Source: an uncultured Pelagibacteraceae bacterium
Lineage (GTDB): Bacteria; Pseudomonadota; Alphaproteobacteria; Pelagibacterales; Pelagibacteraceae
Direction: 5' to 3'
NCBI GenBank assembly: GCA_902560815.1
Contig: CACENP010000007.1
Span: 1-64,000 of the forward strand
Length of the DNA: 64,000 bases
Every line of letters starts with the position of its first letter. Within the stretch, counting starts at the first letter, position 1. The translations under genes were made by a program, and so were the position numbers. The notes under the pieces are model-generated. The model was given only the letters and a program-made list of their open reading frames with translations, had not been told where the DNA came from and ran no database searches. Of the stretch, positions 19,010 to 28,626 are shown piece after piece.

Positions 19010-20137
19010 TTATTCTGAAAGTAGTTTTTGATATAATGCTTCGTCTGCATCTCCCTCACAACCAAATAATAATACATTTGAGCTTTCATTTAGATTAATT
19101 TTATTTTTTACTTCATCATCATTACTTAATCCAACTAGACTTGCTATTCCGGGTGTTGAGCACTCCCCCCCAATAATTTTTTCATCACTAAAGTCGCCAT
19201 TTGCAAGATGTTTTACTGTTTTTGATATATAATCGTCCGAAACAGTTACGCAGAAATTTACTGAATTTCTTAATATTTCCCATGGTAATAAAGATACTTC
19301 ACCACAGGACATTCCTCCCATTATACTTTCTTTTTCAATAGAAATTTTTTTAATCTTTCCTTCTTTAACGCTTTCTAAAACACAAGCTGCACTATCTGGT
19401 TCTACAATTATTATTTTAGGAACATATTCTAAATATCTAGCAATACCAGCAACCATTGCAGCTGCCATTCCACCAACGCCAGCTTGTAATATAACATGTG
19501 AAATTTTTTCATTTTTAATTTGTTCAGAAATTTCTTTCATCATTACAGAATATCCTGCCATAGTTAATTTTGGCACTAACTTGTAATCTTCCCAAGCAAC
19601 ATCTTGAACTATTTGCCATTTATTTTTATTTGATTGTTCGATGCATTCATTTAAAGAATCTTCATAATTTCCTTTTACTCTTATTACATCCGCACCAAAA
19701 CTTCTCATAACTTCAGCTCTAGATTCACTAACAAATTCACTAATAAAAATTTTACATTCCAAACTATTTTTTTGTGAACCCCAAGCAACAGATCTTCCAT
19801 GATTTCCTGCGGTAGCTGTGGATATAATTTTTTTGTTATTTCCTTTAATTATTTTTTCAACTGCATAAGCGCCACCTAACGCTTTAAATGATTTTAAATG
19901 AAATCTTTTTGACTCATCTTTATAAAAAATTTTATTTATTTTAATTTTTTCGTTTAATTTATTTAAAGAAATTAAAGGAGTAGGAGAATAACCATCCCAT
20001 TTAGATATTGTGTTATAAGCCTTATCGATAGTTTCAGATGAAAGTATTTTTAAAATTTCACTTTTAATGAATTTATTATTTTTATTTTCTAAAAAATTTT
20101 TATATTTCCAATTTAACACTTCAGAATTTAATGACAT
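19010..20137 (-). CDS. PLP-dependent diaminopropionate ammonia-lyase-like protein
   Basis: FYKDESKRFHLKSFKALGGAYAV, ISTATAGNHGRSVAWGSQ, LQAGVGGMAAAMV. Confidence 0.8.
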   Translation of the reverse strand: MSLNSEVLNWKYKNFLENKNNKFIKSEILKILSSETIDKAYNTISKWDGYSPTPLISLNKLNEKIKINKIFYKDESKRFHLKSFKALGGAYAVEKIIKGNNKKIISTATAGNHGRSVAWGSQKNSLECKIFISEFVSESRAEVMRSFGADVIRVKGNYEDSLNECIEQSNKNKWQIVQDVAWEDYKLVPKLTMAGYSVMMKEISEQIKNEKISHVILQAGVGGMAAAMVAGIARYLEYVPKIIIVEPDSAACVLESVKEGKIKKISIEKESIMGGMSCGEVSLLPWEILRNSVNFCVTVSDDYISKTVKHLANGDFSDEKIIGGECSTPGIASLVGLSNDDEVKNKINLNESSNVLLFGCEGDADEALYQKLLSE

Positions 20138-20141
20138 TAAT

Positions 20142-21467
20142 TTAACAATCTAAAGTATTATTTTTTTCCCAATCAGTTACAGGACTTTTTTTATCAAAAT
20201 TTTCATTTTGATCAAAATCTTCTATTTCTTTTCTTTTTAATTTTAAATAGCTATTAATTACATCATCTCCAAAAGCTTCTCTTAAGATTTTATTTTCATC
20301 TAATTCGTCGAGAGATTCTTCAATGTCATTTGGTAATTTTTCTAAATTAGGATAATTTTTATAATCCGTATACATATTACACGTTAATGGTTCTCCCGGA
20401 TCAGTTTTATTATTTAGTCCAAATAATCCTGCAGCAATAACTCCAGCTTGTAAAAGATATGGATTGGCTGAACCATCCATTAATCTAAGTTCAAATCTTC
20501 CTGCATCTGGAATTCTAATCATATGAGTTCTATTGTTACCAGTGTACGAAATACTACTTGGTGACCATGAAGCACCAGACTTAGTTGCTGGCGCGTTTAT
20601 TCTTCTATAACTATTTATTGTAGGATTGAATAAAGAAGATAAAGATCTTGCATTTTTTAATATACCTCCAACAAAATGATATGCGGTTTTACTCAAACCA
20701 TATCTATCACCTTCATCTAAAAATTTATTTTTCTTTCCATTCCAAAGTGATACGTGGGCATGGCAACCATTACCTGTTAAATTTTCAAAAGGTTTAGGCA
20801 TAAACGTTGCTCTTAATCCATGTTTTTCTGCAAGACTTTTAACCATAAATTTAAAAAAAACATGTCTATCGGCCGTAACCAAACAATCATCGTAATCCCA
20901 ATTCATTTCAAATTGACCATTCGCGTCCTCATGATCATTTTGATAAGGATTCCAACCCAGCTCAATCATGCTATCGCATATTTCTTTTATTAATTCATAT
21001 CTTCTCATTAGAGCAGATTGATCGTAACAAGGTTTAGATTGAATATCTCTACCGTCTGCAATACTTGAACCATCTTCAGAAATTAGGAAATATTCACATT
21101 CAACACCTGATTTCATTTGTAGGTTCATTTTATCTAATTTTTTAATTTGATTTTTTAGCATAACTCTAGGTGATGCTTTGACTTGTTTAGCATCCATCCA
21201 TAAATCTGAAGCCAACCAACCCACTTCTTTATTCCAGGGTAATTGAATTAAACTTTCAGGATCTGGAATTGCAAACATATCTGTATCTGCTGGCGTCATA
21301 TCCAACCAAGTAGCAAAACCAGCAAAACCTGCTCCATTTTTTTGCATTTCACCAATTGCCTGCGCAGGAACAAGTTTAGATCTCAAAACCCCAAACAAAT
21401 CTACAAAACTTATTAAGAAGTATTTAATTTTTTTTTGTTTTGCTAACCTAGAAAGATCTTTTGCCAT
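20142..21467 (-). CDS. gmaS: Type III glutamine synthetase / gamma-glutamylmethylamide synthetase-like (GlnT/GmaS)
   Basis: KYFLISFVDLFGVLRSKLVPAQAIGEMQKNGAGFAGFATWLDMTPADTDMFAIPDPESLIQLPW resembles GlnT/GmaS; DHEDANGQFEMNWDYDD, GNGCHAHVSLW. Confidence 0.7.
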   Translation of the reverse strand: MAKDLSRLAKQKKIKYFLISFVDLFGVLRSKLVPAQAIGEMQKNGAGFAGFATWLDMTPADTDMFAIPDPESLIQLPWNKEVGWLASDLWMDAKQVKASPRVMLKNQIKKLDKMNLQMKSGVECEYFLISEDGSSIADGRDIQSKPCYDQSALMRRYELIKEICDSMIELGWNPYQNDHEDANGQFEMNWDYDDCLVTADRHVFFKFMVKSLAEKHGLRATFMPKPFENLTGNGCHAHVSLWNGKKNKFLDEGDRYGLSKTAYHFVGGILKNARSLSSLFNPTINSYRRINAPATKSGASWSPSSISYTGNNRTHMIRIPDAGRFELRLMDGSANPYLLQAGVIAAGLFGLNNKTDPGEPLTCNMYTDYKNYPNLEKLPNDIEESLDELDENKILREAFGDDVINSYLKLKRKEIEDFDQNENFDKKSPVTDWEKNNTLDC

Positions 21468-21475
21468 AAGTAATT

Positions 21476-21634
21476 TTAACTAAATAAATTTATAATTTTA
21501 TCTTTGTAATATATTAGACTAACTACTACAAATAATATTATAGCAAGGATAGCACCATACTTTGATTTTGGCCAAGCAATCCTTGACATTTTTTCAGGTG
21601 TTTTATTAATATTTTCTGAATTTTTTTCGTCCAT
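21476..21634 (-). CDS. 52-aa single-TM microprotein (not in the ORF track)
   Basis: Manual translation MDEKNSENINKTPEKMSRIAWPKSKYGAILAIILFVVVSLIYYKDKIINLFS*; lies directly upstream of the GS gene. Confidence 0.55.
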   Translation of the reverse strand: MDEKNSENINKTPEKMSRIAWPKSKYGAILAIILFVVVSLIYYKDKIINLFS

Positions 21635-21641
21635 GATAAAT

Positions 21642-21667
21642 AAGGGCGCATAATTAAATGCGCCCTT
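21642..21667 (-). terminator. Terminator hairpin after the amtB-small-protein unit
   Basis: AAGGGCGCAT-aattaa-ATGCGCCCTT, 10-bp perfect stem between two minus-strand units. Confidence 0.7.
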
Positions 21668-21681
21668 TATTTTAATTTTAA

Positions 21682-21903
21682 TTACCCGTCGGTAACATTG
21701 CTTTTCCAGTCATTTGAACCAGGTCTTCTTCTAGCAATTGCTTCCGATTTGCTTTTCTCTTGCATATTCGAAATGAAATGCCAACCAATCCAAAGTACCA
21801 CTAGAACAAGAACTAAAATTCCTTCAGTTCCTACACCAGGGTAAACTGGCCCTTGCACTTCAGCAGCGCTAAGGTGATCTATCCAATTTGTAACTGTTGC
21901 CAT
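21682..21903 (-). CDS. Small single-TM protein downstream of amtB
   Basis: 73 aa with TM segment GILVLVLVVLWIGWHFI; SD-like aaggagga. Confidence 0.65.
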   Translation of the reverse strand: MATVTNWIDHLSAAEVQGPVYPGVGTEGILVLVLVVLWIGWHFISNMQEKSKSEAIARRRPGSNDWKSNVTDG

Positions 21904-21915
21904 ATGTTTCCTCCT

Positions 21916-23316
21916 TTACCTTCCGGATGACGCAACAGCTTTTTCATCGCTCTTTGCATCTTCCATTATTGTATAGTCTAGACCAGCTAATTCTACTTCT
22001 CTTGGAATTCTAAGTTTACCCATTCCTGAAAGTATTTTAGCCAATATCCATCCTGGTAAGAAACCAAGTACACCGAACATAATTACTGCACCAATAAACA
22101 TTCCCAAAGGATTTATTGGAGCGTAGTCTGTTCCTACCCACATAGATCCTACACTATAACCTGATGAAGGATATCCATTTAGAACAAAACCACAAATTAT
22201 AAGTCCAGCGACACCGGCATAACCGTGTACTGCAACAGCACCAACTGCATCATCAATTTTGAACTTACGTTCAACCCAGTAATGCAATCTGTATGCTACC
22301 CATACTCCAACCATTGCAATTATGAATGATTGAATTGGATGATATAAATCATTTCCTGCAGAAGCACATATTATTCCAGCTAGTCCACTTGAGTATGTCC
22401 AGAAAGGATCTCCTTTAGATATAAGATATCCGGCCATTAAACCTCCAGATAACGACATCAAGAAGTTCATTGTGATTGCACCTAACGTTGTTGGTGTTAC
22501 GTAAATGTTAGTTGCTGTCCAGAATGTTACTCCTTCCATTCCATATTCAGGTCCTAGATCAAAAATTGGTATATTACACGCTGCATAGAATCCCCAGAAA
22601 CCAGTATAAATTAAGAATAACCCAATAGTTACTAACCATGGATTTCTTGGTCCTATATTTCTAGGTTCACCACTAGATGAGAATTTTCCTATTCTTGGTC
22701 CTAAAACCGCTAGAACTCCAAGAGCAAATCCTCCTGCTACTGCGTGAATAACTCCTGACGCATAAGCATCATGATATCCCAATATTTTTAACATCCAACC
22801 ATCGAAATGCCATCCCCAAGCAGCATCAATTGTCCAGAAAACTGAACCAATTGCTATTGCTAAGATACCGAATGCAAATGTTGTAATTCTTTCGATTACC
22901 GCACCTGAAACGATAGAGGCAGCAGTCCATGAGAATAATAAGAACGCAGCCCAAAATACTCCGCTTATACGGTCATTCAAGTTTGTTCCCATTAAGTCAC
23001 TAGTTGGTACATACCAAGCTGCACTAAATGCTGACTCGTCTGTTATTAGAGCCGCACTTTCATTCATTATAGAAGGTGCTAAACCTGGTCCAGTTGGAAA
23101 TGCCCAATATATCCACCAACCAAATAAAAACCAAGTTACTGTTACCAAAGGTATCAGCATTGTGTTTTTCATTAATGTGTGTTGGTGATGTTTATATCTA
23201 GAGGCTCCAACTTCATACATACAGAAACCTACGTGGATAAGGAACATAAGTACCACTGTTATCCAATAGTAGAACTCTGTAAATATGGTAGTCAATGCAG
23301 TAAGTTGATCTGTCAT
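21916..23316 (-). CDS. amtB: Ammonium transporter
   Basis: Multi-TM; DAYASGVIHAVAGGFALGVLAVLGPRIGKF, VHGYAGVAGLIICG; SD aaaggaggcaatg. Confidence 0.88.
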   Translation of the reverse strand: MTDQLTALTTIFTEFYYWITVVLMFLIHVGFCMYEVGASRYKHHQHTLMKNTMLIPLVTVTWFLFGWWIYWAFPTGPGLAPSIMNESAALITDESAFSAAWYVPTSDLMGTNLNDRISGVFWAAFLLFSWTAASIVSGAVIERITTFAFGILAIAIGSVFWTIDAAWGWHFDGWMLKILGYHDAYASGVIHAVAGGFALGVLAVLGPRIGKFSSSGEPRNIGPRNPWLVTIGLFLIYTGFWGFYAACNIPIFDLGPEYGMEGVTFWTATNIYVTPTTLGAITMNFLMSLSGGLMAGYLISKGDPFWTYSSGLAGIICASAGNDLYHPIQSFIIAMVGVWVAYRLHYWVERKFKIDDAVGAVAVHGYAGVAGLIICGFVLNGYPSSGYSVGSMWVGTDYAPINPLGMFIGAVIMFGVLGFLPGWILAKILSGMGKLRIPREVELAGLDYTIMEDAKSDEKAVASSGR

Positions 23317-23355
23317 TGCCTTCCTCCTTTTTTTTATCTACTCTGTTAATTTAAA

Positions 23356-23367
23356 CTAACTAGTTAG
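23356..23367. promoter_or_regulatory. 12-bp perfect palindrome CTAACTAGTTAG in the amtB leader
   Basis: Intergenic, 39 bp upstream of the amtB start; self-complementary. Confidence 0.3.
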
Positions 23368-23469
23368 ATTCTAGATGTTAGAAAAGTTATCACAAGAATA
23401 AAAAAGCCTAATTTTTAATGATTATATTGCAACAACACAACCTATAGTAGATAGAATTAATTAAGATTC

Positions 23470-23883
23470 TTAAAATTTTCTGTAAGCTTTTTTAAGATCA
23501 ACAAGAGGGTGGTTTGGTGACATCTGAAACTTTACAAGAAGTTCTCTTGCTATCATATCTCTATCTTGTTGGTTATTTGGAAGTTTAATTTTTTTTGGAA
23601 TTGTAACCCAACCATTAGCATTTCTGTCAAAAACTGCAGGTCTATCTTCTTCATAACCCATATGAACATCCTCAAGCCAATTAAGATCATCCCAGCCCAT
23701 ATGCTCAATATATTTTTTCAAAAATGGAGTAAGTCTTTTGTAATCAGGTAGCAAGTTTACATCATAACGGTAACCGATAGTTTGACCTATCATTTTTTCT
23801 CTAGCTGATTCCTTCTTTTTACCTAGCTGACCCTTAGTTTCTTTAGTTTTTATTTTTTTCTTTTTATTTTTCTTTTTACCCAT
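23470..23883 (-). CDS. Uncharacterized protein co-directional with GlxD/MgsC
   Basis: 137 aa, Lys-rich N terminus, globular C terminus (DWDDLNWLEDVHMGYEEDRPAVFDRNANGW-like); 8 nt after the mgsC/glxD stop. Confidence 0.65.
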   Translation of the reverse strand: MGKKKNKKKKIKTKETKGQLGKKKESAREKMIGQTIGYRYDVNLLPDYKRLTPFLKKYIEHMGWDDLNWLEDVHMGYEEDRPAVFDRNANGWVTIPKKIKLPNNQQDRDMIARELLVKFQMSPNHPLVDLKKAYRKF

Positions 23884-23891
23884 ATTAAACC

Positions 23892-25280
23892 TTAAATTTT
23901 ATGAAAGTCGTCAACCCCAACAGTATGATTTGTACCTGATAGAGGAACTTTAGCTAAAGCAGAAGCTTCCATAGTTAGTGCCGCCAGATCTTCTGGCTCT
24001 AAAGAATGAATATTTGTTTTACCACAAGCTCTAGCTAATAATTGTGCTTCTAAAGTCATTGTGTGTAAATAGTTATATACTCTTAATGCAGCATCATCAG
24101 GATTTAATCTTTTCCTTAATTTTGGATCTTGAGTTGCAACACCAACTGGACAACGACCTGTATGACAATGATAGCAATGGCCCGCTGGAACTCCCATTTC
24201 TTTTTCAAAATTAGATTCTGGAATTTCTTTATTACAGTTAAGAGCAATCATAGCCCCAGTTCCAATCGCAATAGCATCTGCTCCTAAAGCCAAAGCTTTT
24301 GCCATATCTGCTCCATCTCTAACTCCACCAGCATAAATAAGTGTTACTTTTCCAGTTTTTCCTACATCATCAATAGCTCTTCTTGCTTCTCTAATCGCAG
24401 CTATACCTGGGATACCAGTATTTGCTGCTGCAATATGAGGACCAGCTCCAGTTGATCCTTCCATTCCATCTAAATAAATTGAATCTGGATCACATTTTGC
24501 AGCCATACGCACATCATCATAAACTTTAGCAGCTCCTAATTTTAATTGTATTGGAACTTTATTTTTAGTTAATTCTCTAAGCTCTTGAACTTTTAAAGCT
24601 AGATCATCTGGACCTAGCCAATCAGGGTGTCTTGCAGGTGATCTTTGGTCTATTCCTGCAGGCAATGATCTCATTTCAGCAACTTGGTCAGTAACTTTTT
24701 GACCCATTAAATGTCCTCCCATTCCAACTTTTTGACCTTGACCTATAAATACCTCTATCCCATCAGCTAATTGTGCGTGGTGAGGATTAAATCCATATCT
24801 AGATTGAATACATTGGTAATACCATTTTTCAGAATATCTTCTTTCATCAGGTATCATTCCACCTTCTCCCGAACATGTAGCGCTTCCAGCCATTGTTGCT
24901 CCTCTTGCTAAAGCTGTTTTTGCTTCATAGGAAAGTGCTCCAAAGCTCATTCCCGTGATGTAAACTGGAATATCTAATTCAATTGGGTTTTCACATCTTG
25001 GACCAATTACAGTTTTTGTCTCACATTTTTCTCTATAACCTTCAATTACAAATCTTGTTAATGTACCTGGTAAAAAAACTAAATCATCAAATGTTGGAAT
25101 TTTTTTCATTAATGCCATTCCACGCATTCTATATCTTCCTAATTGAGCTTTAATATGAATGTCATCAATTACTTCAGGAGTAAAAATTGAGTTATATCCT
25201 AATAAACTTTTATTTCTTTTAGCGAACTCGCTTTTTCCATTCGCATGACCGTTAGATTTTCCATTTTTATTTTTTGCCAT
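23892..25280 (-). CDS. mgsC: FMN-binding glutamate synthase-like subunit (GlxD / N-methylglutamate synthase MgsC-like)
   Basis: GMSFGALSYEAKTALARGATMAG, GSTGAGPHIAAANTGIP, CYHCHTGRCPVGVATQDP. Confidence 0.85.
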   Translation of the reverse strand: MAKNKNGKSNGHANGKSEFAKRNKSLLGYNSIFTPEVIDDIHIKAQLGRYRMRGMALMKKIPTFDDLVFLPGTLTRFVIEGYREKCETKTVIGPRCENPIELDIPVYITGMSFGALSYEAKTALARGATMAGSATCSGEGGMIPDERRYSEKWYYQCIQSRYGFNPHHAQLADGIEVFIGQGQKVGMGGHLMGQKVTDQVAEMRSLPAGIDQRSPARHPDWLGPDDLALKVQELRELTKNKVPIQLKLGAAKVYDDVRMAAKCDPDSIYLDGMEGSTGAGPHIAAANTGIPGIAAIREARRAIDDVGKTGKVTLIYAGGVRDGADMAKALALGADAIAIGTGAMIALNCNKEIPESNFEKEMGVPAGHCYHCHTGRCPVGVATQDPKLRKRLNPDDAALRVYNYLHTMTLEAQLLARACGKTNIHSLEPEDLAALTMEASALAKVPLSGTNHTVGVDDFHKI

Positions 25281-26134
25281 TATATAGCTCCTTTTTTCTC
25301 AGTAGGCTCTAGAGCATCGTAGTTCCAGAGTTTTTTACCGGCTACAACTTTAGTCATTTTAGATACATCAAAGTTCTCGCCAATTTCAGCAACTTTAAGT
25401 TTTCTTTTTAACCAATCTATATCATCTTTTGTCATAGGTGATTCTACCGCATCACTGCCAAATGAACCAATTTTACCACCTACATATATTGTTCCATCAT
25501 ACATAGAGTCTCCTAGGTTAATACCCACGTCACCTAAAATAACAATCCTTCCTCTTTGCATCATAAATCCTGTAAAAGCACCAGCATCTCCACCTATAAT
25601 TATTGTACCGCCTTTTTGGTCAATCCCAGTTCTTGCTCCAACACTTCCTTTACAAATTAAATCACCACCTCTAATAGCTGCACCAAAACAAGAACCTGCA
25701 TTTTTTTCAATTACCACTTTTCCTGCCATCATATTTTCAGCACATGACCAACCAACTCTACCATTAACTCTTACAATTGGACCGTCTATTGACCCAACAC
25801 CAAAATAACCCAAACTTCCTTCAAAAATTAAATTAAGTTTATTTAGTATTCCAACTCCTAAACTATGTTTTCCTTGTGGATTTTTAATGACTATTGTTCC
25901 ATAACCTTGACTCATTAATTCATCAATTTTTCCATTTGCTTGTTTACAATCTAAATCTTTAACATCTAAATCAGTTCTTTTATTAAAGTCTACATCGTAA
26001 GTACCCCAATAGAAAAAGTTTTCAGCTTCATCAGGGTTAAAAAATTTTTGTTGAGTTTTTCCTGTAAGGGTTTCTGTATGCATACCCATTGACTGGGCTT
26101 TTGTTTTTTTTTCAGCTGTTTTTAAGTTTGCCAT
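25280..26134 (-). CDS. mgsB: GltB C-terminal (GXGXG) domain subunit (GlxC / MgsB-like)
   Basis: GYFGVGSIDGPIVRVNGRVGWSCAENMMAGKVVIEKNAGSCFGAAIRGGDLICKGSVGARTG beta-helix repeats. Confidence 0.85.
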   Translation of the reverse strand: MANLKTAEKKTKAQSMGMHTETLTGKTQQKFFNPDEAENFFYWGTYDVDFNKRTDLDVKDLDCKQANGKIDELMSQGYGTIVIKNPQGKHSLGVGILNKLNLIFEGSLGYFGVGSIDGPIVRVNGRVGWSCAENMMAGKVVIEKNAGSCFGAAIRGGDLICKGSVGARTGIDQKGGTIIIGGDAGAFTGFMMQRGRIVILGDVGINLGDSMYDGTIYVGGKIGSFGSDAVESPMTKDDIDWLKRKLKVAEIGENFDVSKMTKVVAGKKLWNYDALEPTEKKGAI

Positions 26135-27063
26135 ACTTTTACCTCCCCATCAAAAGGATCGTATGTGTCTATTTCTTGTGGAAGAATTGATCTTATTGCT
26201 ATTTCCTCAGATCCCATAGCAACCAGGTCATCAGATTCATATAGAACCAACGGTTTTGCAGCCATAGTATCTTTAGCCATTCCTAAAGAATCTTTCGTTG
26301 CAACAAAATAAGTAAAAACACCATCTAGTCCTGTTAAACTTTCTTTCATTCCTTCTTCTAAAGTTGCTCCATTTCGCATCCTTTCAGCAAGGAAAACTGC
26401 TATTAATTCTGAATCACACTCTGACATAAAACGCATACCTTTATTTTCAAGAACTCTTCTATTATTCCAATAGTTTGTAAGTTGACCATTATGAACTACT
26501 GATACATCTGCAAAAGGGTATCCCCAAAAAGGGTGAGCCGATTTAATATCTACACCTGATTCAGTTGCCATTCTGGCGTGGCCTATACCATGCGTTCCTT
26601 GAACTTTATTTAATCCATATCTCTCAGATACAACAGTTGCATCTCCTAAATCTTTTATAAGTTCTAGAGATTTTCCAATAGACAGTATTTCAACACTTTG
26701 AATACTTTCAATTGATTTTGAAAATTCCATAAGGTCCTTATCAAATTTAATTTCATATCTGTATGAGTATGGAGTTAATTTTTCTTCTTTAACAACTAGA
26801 GCTCCTAGTTCAGAAAGTTTTTTGTCGACAGCTTTTTTTCTTTCATTATATACGCTTTCATCTTCATTTACTGATGTACTACCTTCTCCAACGTTTTCAC
26901 CTACTTTAAATCTTAGTATAAAGTTTTGACCATCGTTATCAGCATAAAGAGCGTAACCAGTTGAATCTGGTCCTCTGTGTTTTAGAGCTTGAAGCATATG
27001 TTGCAACTCTTCGCCAACATTTGAAGATTTACCTCTATGAATTAATCCAGCTATACCGCACAT
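26122..27063 (-). CDS. mgsA: Class II glutamine amidotransferase (GlxB / MgsA-like)
   Basis: MCGIAGLIHRG N-terminal Cys; RHGPDSTGYALY; HARMATESGVDIKSAHPF. Confidence 0.87.
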   Translation of the reverse strand: MCGIAGLIHRGKSSNVGEELQHMLQALKHRGPDSTGYALYADNDGQNFILRFKVGENVGEGSTSVNEDESVYNERKKAVDKKLSELGALVVKEEKLTPYSYRYEIKFDKDLMEFSKSIESIQSVEILSIGKSLELIKDLGDATVVSERYGLNKVQGTHGIGHARMATESGVDIKSAHPFWGYPFADVSVVHNGQLTNYWNNRRVLENKGMRFMSECDSELIAVFLAERMRNGATLEEGMKESLTGLDGVFTYFVATKDSLGMAKDTMAAKPLVLYESDDLVAMGSEEIAIRSILPQEIDTYDPFDGEVKVWQT

Positions 27064-27087
27064 AATTTTCCTTCTTTTAATTTTTTA

Positions 27088-28557
27088 CTATGGAAGACAA
27101 TCTAAATAAGTATCCAGATCCCATTGAGTTGTCGCACCTAAGAACTTTTCCCATTCATCATTCTTGTACCAATGGAAAACTTTATACATTTCATCTGGCA
27201 TTGCAGATTTAATAACCTCATCCTCTGCTAATCTATCTAAAGCTTCACCTAGACTTAATGGAAGTTTTTTAACATCTTTCCCAGCTTTTTTAGCTTCATA
27301 CATACTTCTAGACTCAGGTTTAGATGGTTTTAGATTTTTTGAAATACCATGGTCACAGGCTTTTAATAAAGCAGCACCTAATAAATATGGATTGTGCATA
27401 GAGTCCACAGATCTATACTCAAATCTTCCTGGAGCAGAAACTCTTAAACCACAAGTTCTATTTTGGTATCCCCAATCAGCATAAACTGGAGCCCAGAATC
27501 CTTGATCCCAAAGTCTTCTATAAGAATTAACTGTCGAAGATCCTAAAGCAGTTAAAGCAGGTAAGTGTTCCATTATTCCAGCAATAGATTGTAAACCAAC
27601 TTTACCTGGCATTTGCATATCTTTAGTATCAGGCATAAAAGTATTTGTACCCCCTTGTACATAACCAAACACTTCCTCTACTCCAGGTAATTTTTTATTA
27701 CCTAATTTGTTTGTTACAACTTTTCCACCTTTCCATAAAGACATGTTTGTATGACAACCACTTGCAGACACACCCATAAATGGTTTTGTCATAAAGCATG
27801 CTATTAAATTATGTTCTCTTGCTACTTGAGCACAAATTTGTCTGTAAGTAGAAAGTCTATCAGCGTTTCTTAAAACATTGTCGTAAGTCCAGTTTAATTC
27901 CAATTGTCCTGGAGCATCTTCATGGTCACCTTGGATCATATCTAAACCCATAGCTGAAGCGTATTCAATTACTTTCATAAACACAGGTCTCAATGATTCA
28001 AATTGATCGATGTGATAACAGTATGGTTTAGAAAAACCTTCGCCAGTAGGAGTTCCATCGGGATTCTTTGTCAACCACATCATTTCAGGCTCTGTTCCAA
28101 CTCTTAATTCTAACCCATGTTTTTTCTGAAATTCATCCATAAAAATTTTCAAGTTACCTCTGCAATCAGAAGTTAAATGACCACCTGGATTTTGTCTTTC
28201 TTCTCTATTTCTAAAACATGTAACAAAAACCCTTCCTATTCTTTTATCCCAAGGTAATTGACAGAAAGTTTCAGGGTCAGGTATACCAACAAGCTCCATA
28301 GCTTCAGGGCCGTATCCGATATAATTTTTGTGTCTGTCTACAAATAAGTTGGCAGTAGATCCATAAACCAGTTGAAAACCTTTTTCTGCAGTTCTTTCCC
28401 AATGGTCTGCGGGAATTCCTTTTCCAACAACACGTCCTGTTACAGAAATGAATTGATAATAAATATAAGTTATTCCTAACTCATTAATTTTTTCTCTAAC
28501 TCTTTTAACAAGTTTAGCTCTACCAGGTTGATTTACGTGTTTTTCTAGATCAGTCAT
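27088..28557 (-). CDS. Divergent glutamine synthetase family protein
   Basis: 489 aa; GTEPEMMWL, GDHEDAPGQLELNWTYDN, SASGCHTNMSLW, APGRFEYRSVDSMHNPYLLGAA. Confidence 0.85.
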   Translation of the reverse strand: MTDLEKHVNQPGRAKLVKRVREKINELGITYIYYQFISVTGRVVGKGIPADHWERTAEKGFQLVYGSTANLFVDRHKNYIGYGPEAMELVGIPDPETFCQLPWDKRIGRVFVTCFRNREERQNPGGHLTSDCRGNLKIFMDEFQKKHGLELRVGTEPEMMWLTKNPDGTPTGEGFSKPYCYHIDQFESLRPVFMKVIEYASAMGLDMIQGDHEDAPGQLELNWTYDNVLRNADRLSTYRQICAQVAREHNLIACFMTKPFMGVSASGCHTNMSLWKGGKVVTNKLGNKKLPGVEEVFGYVQGGTNTFMPDTKDMQMPGKVGLQSIAGIMEHLPALTALGSSTVNSYRRLWDQGFWAPVYADWGYQNRTCGLRVSAPGRFEYRSVDSMHNPYLLGAALLKACDHGISKNLKPSKPESRSMYEAKKAGKDVKKLPLSLGEALDRLAEDEVIKSAMPDEMYKVFHWYKNDEWEKFLGATTQWDLDTYLDCLP

Positions 28558-28626
28558 TTTCCCTCCAATGAATTTTTTATAAAATAAAAGTTAGCTGATA
28601 TTTTAATATGTGTCCACACAGTAAGT

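Noticed and set aside
23400-23470. GG-N10-GC pattern (GGTTGTGTTGTTGC, minus strand) resembling a sigma54 promoter upstream of amtB
   Set aside because: Poor match at the -24 box (no TGGCAC) and SAR11-type genomes are generally thought to lack rpoN; likely chance
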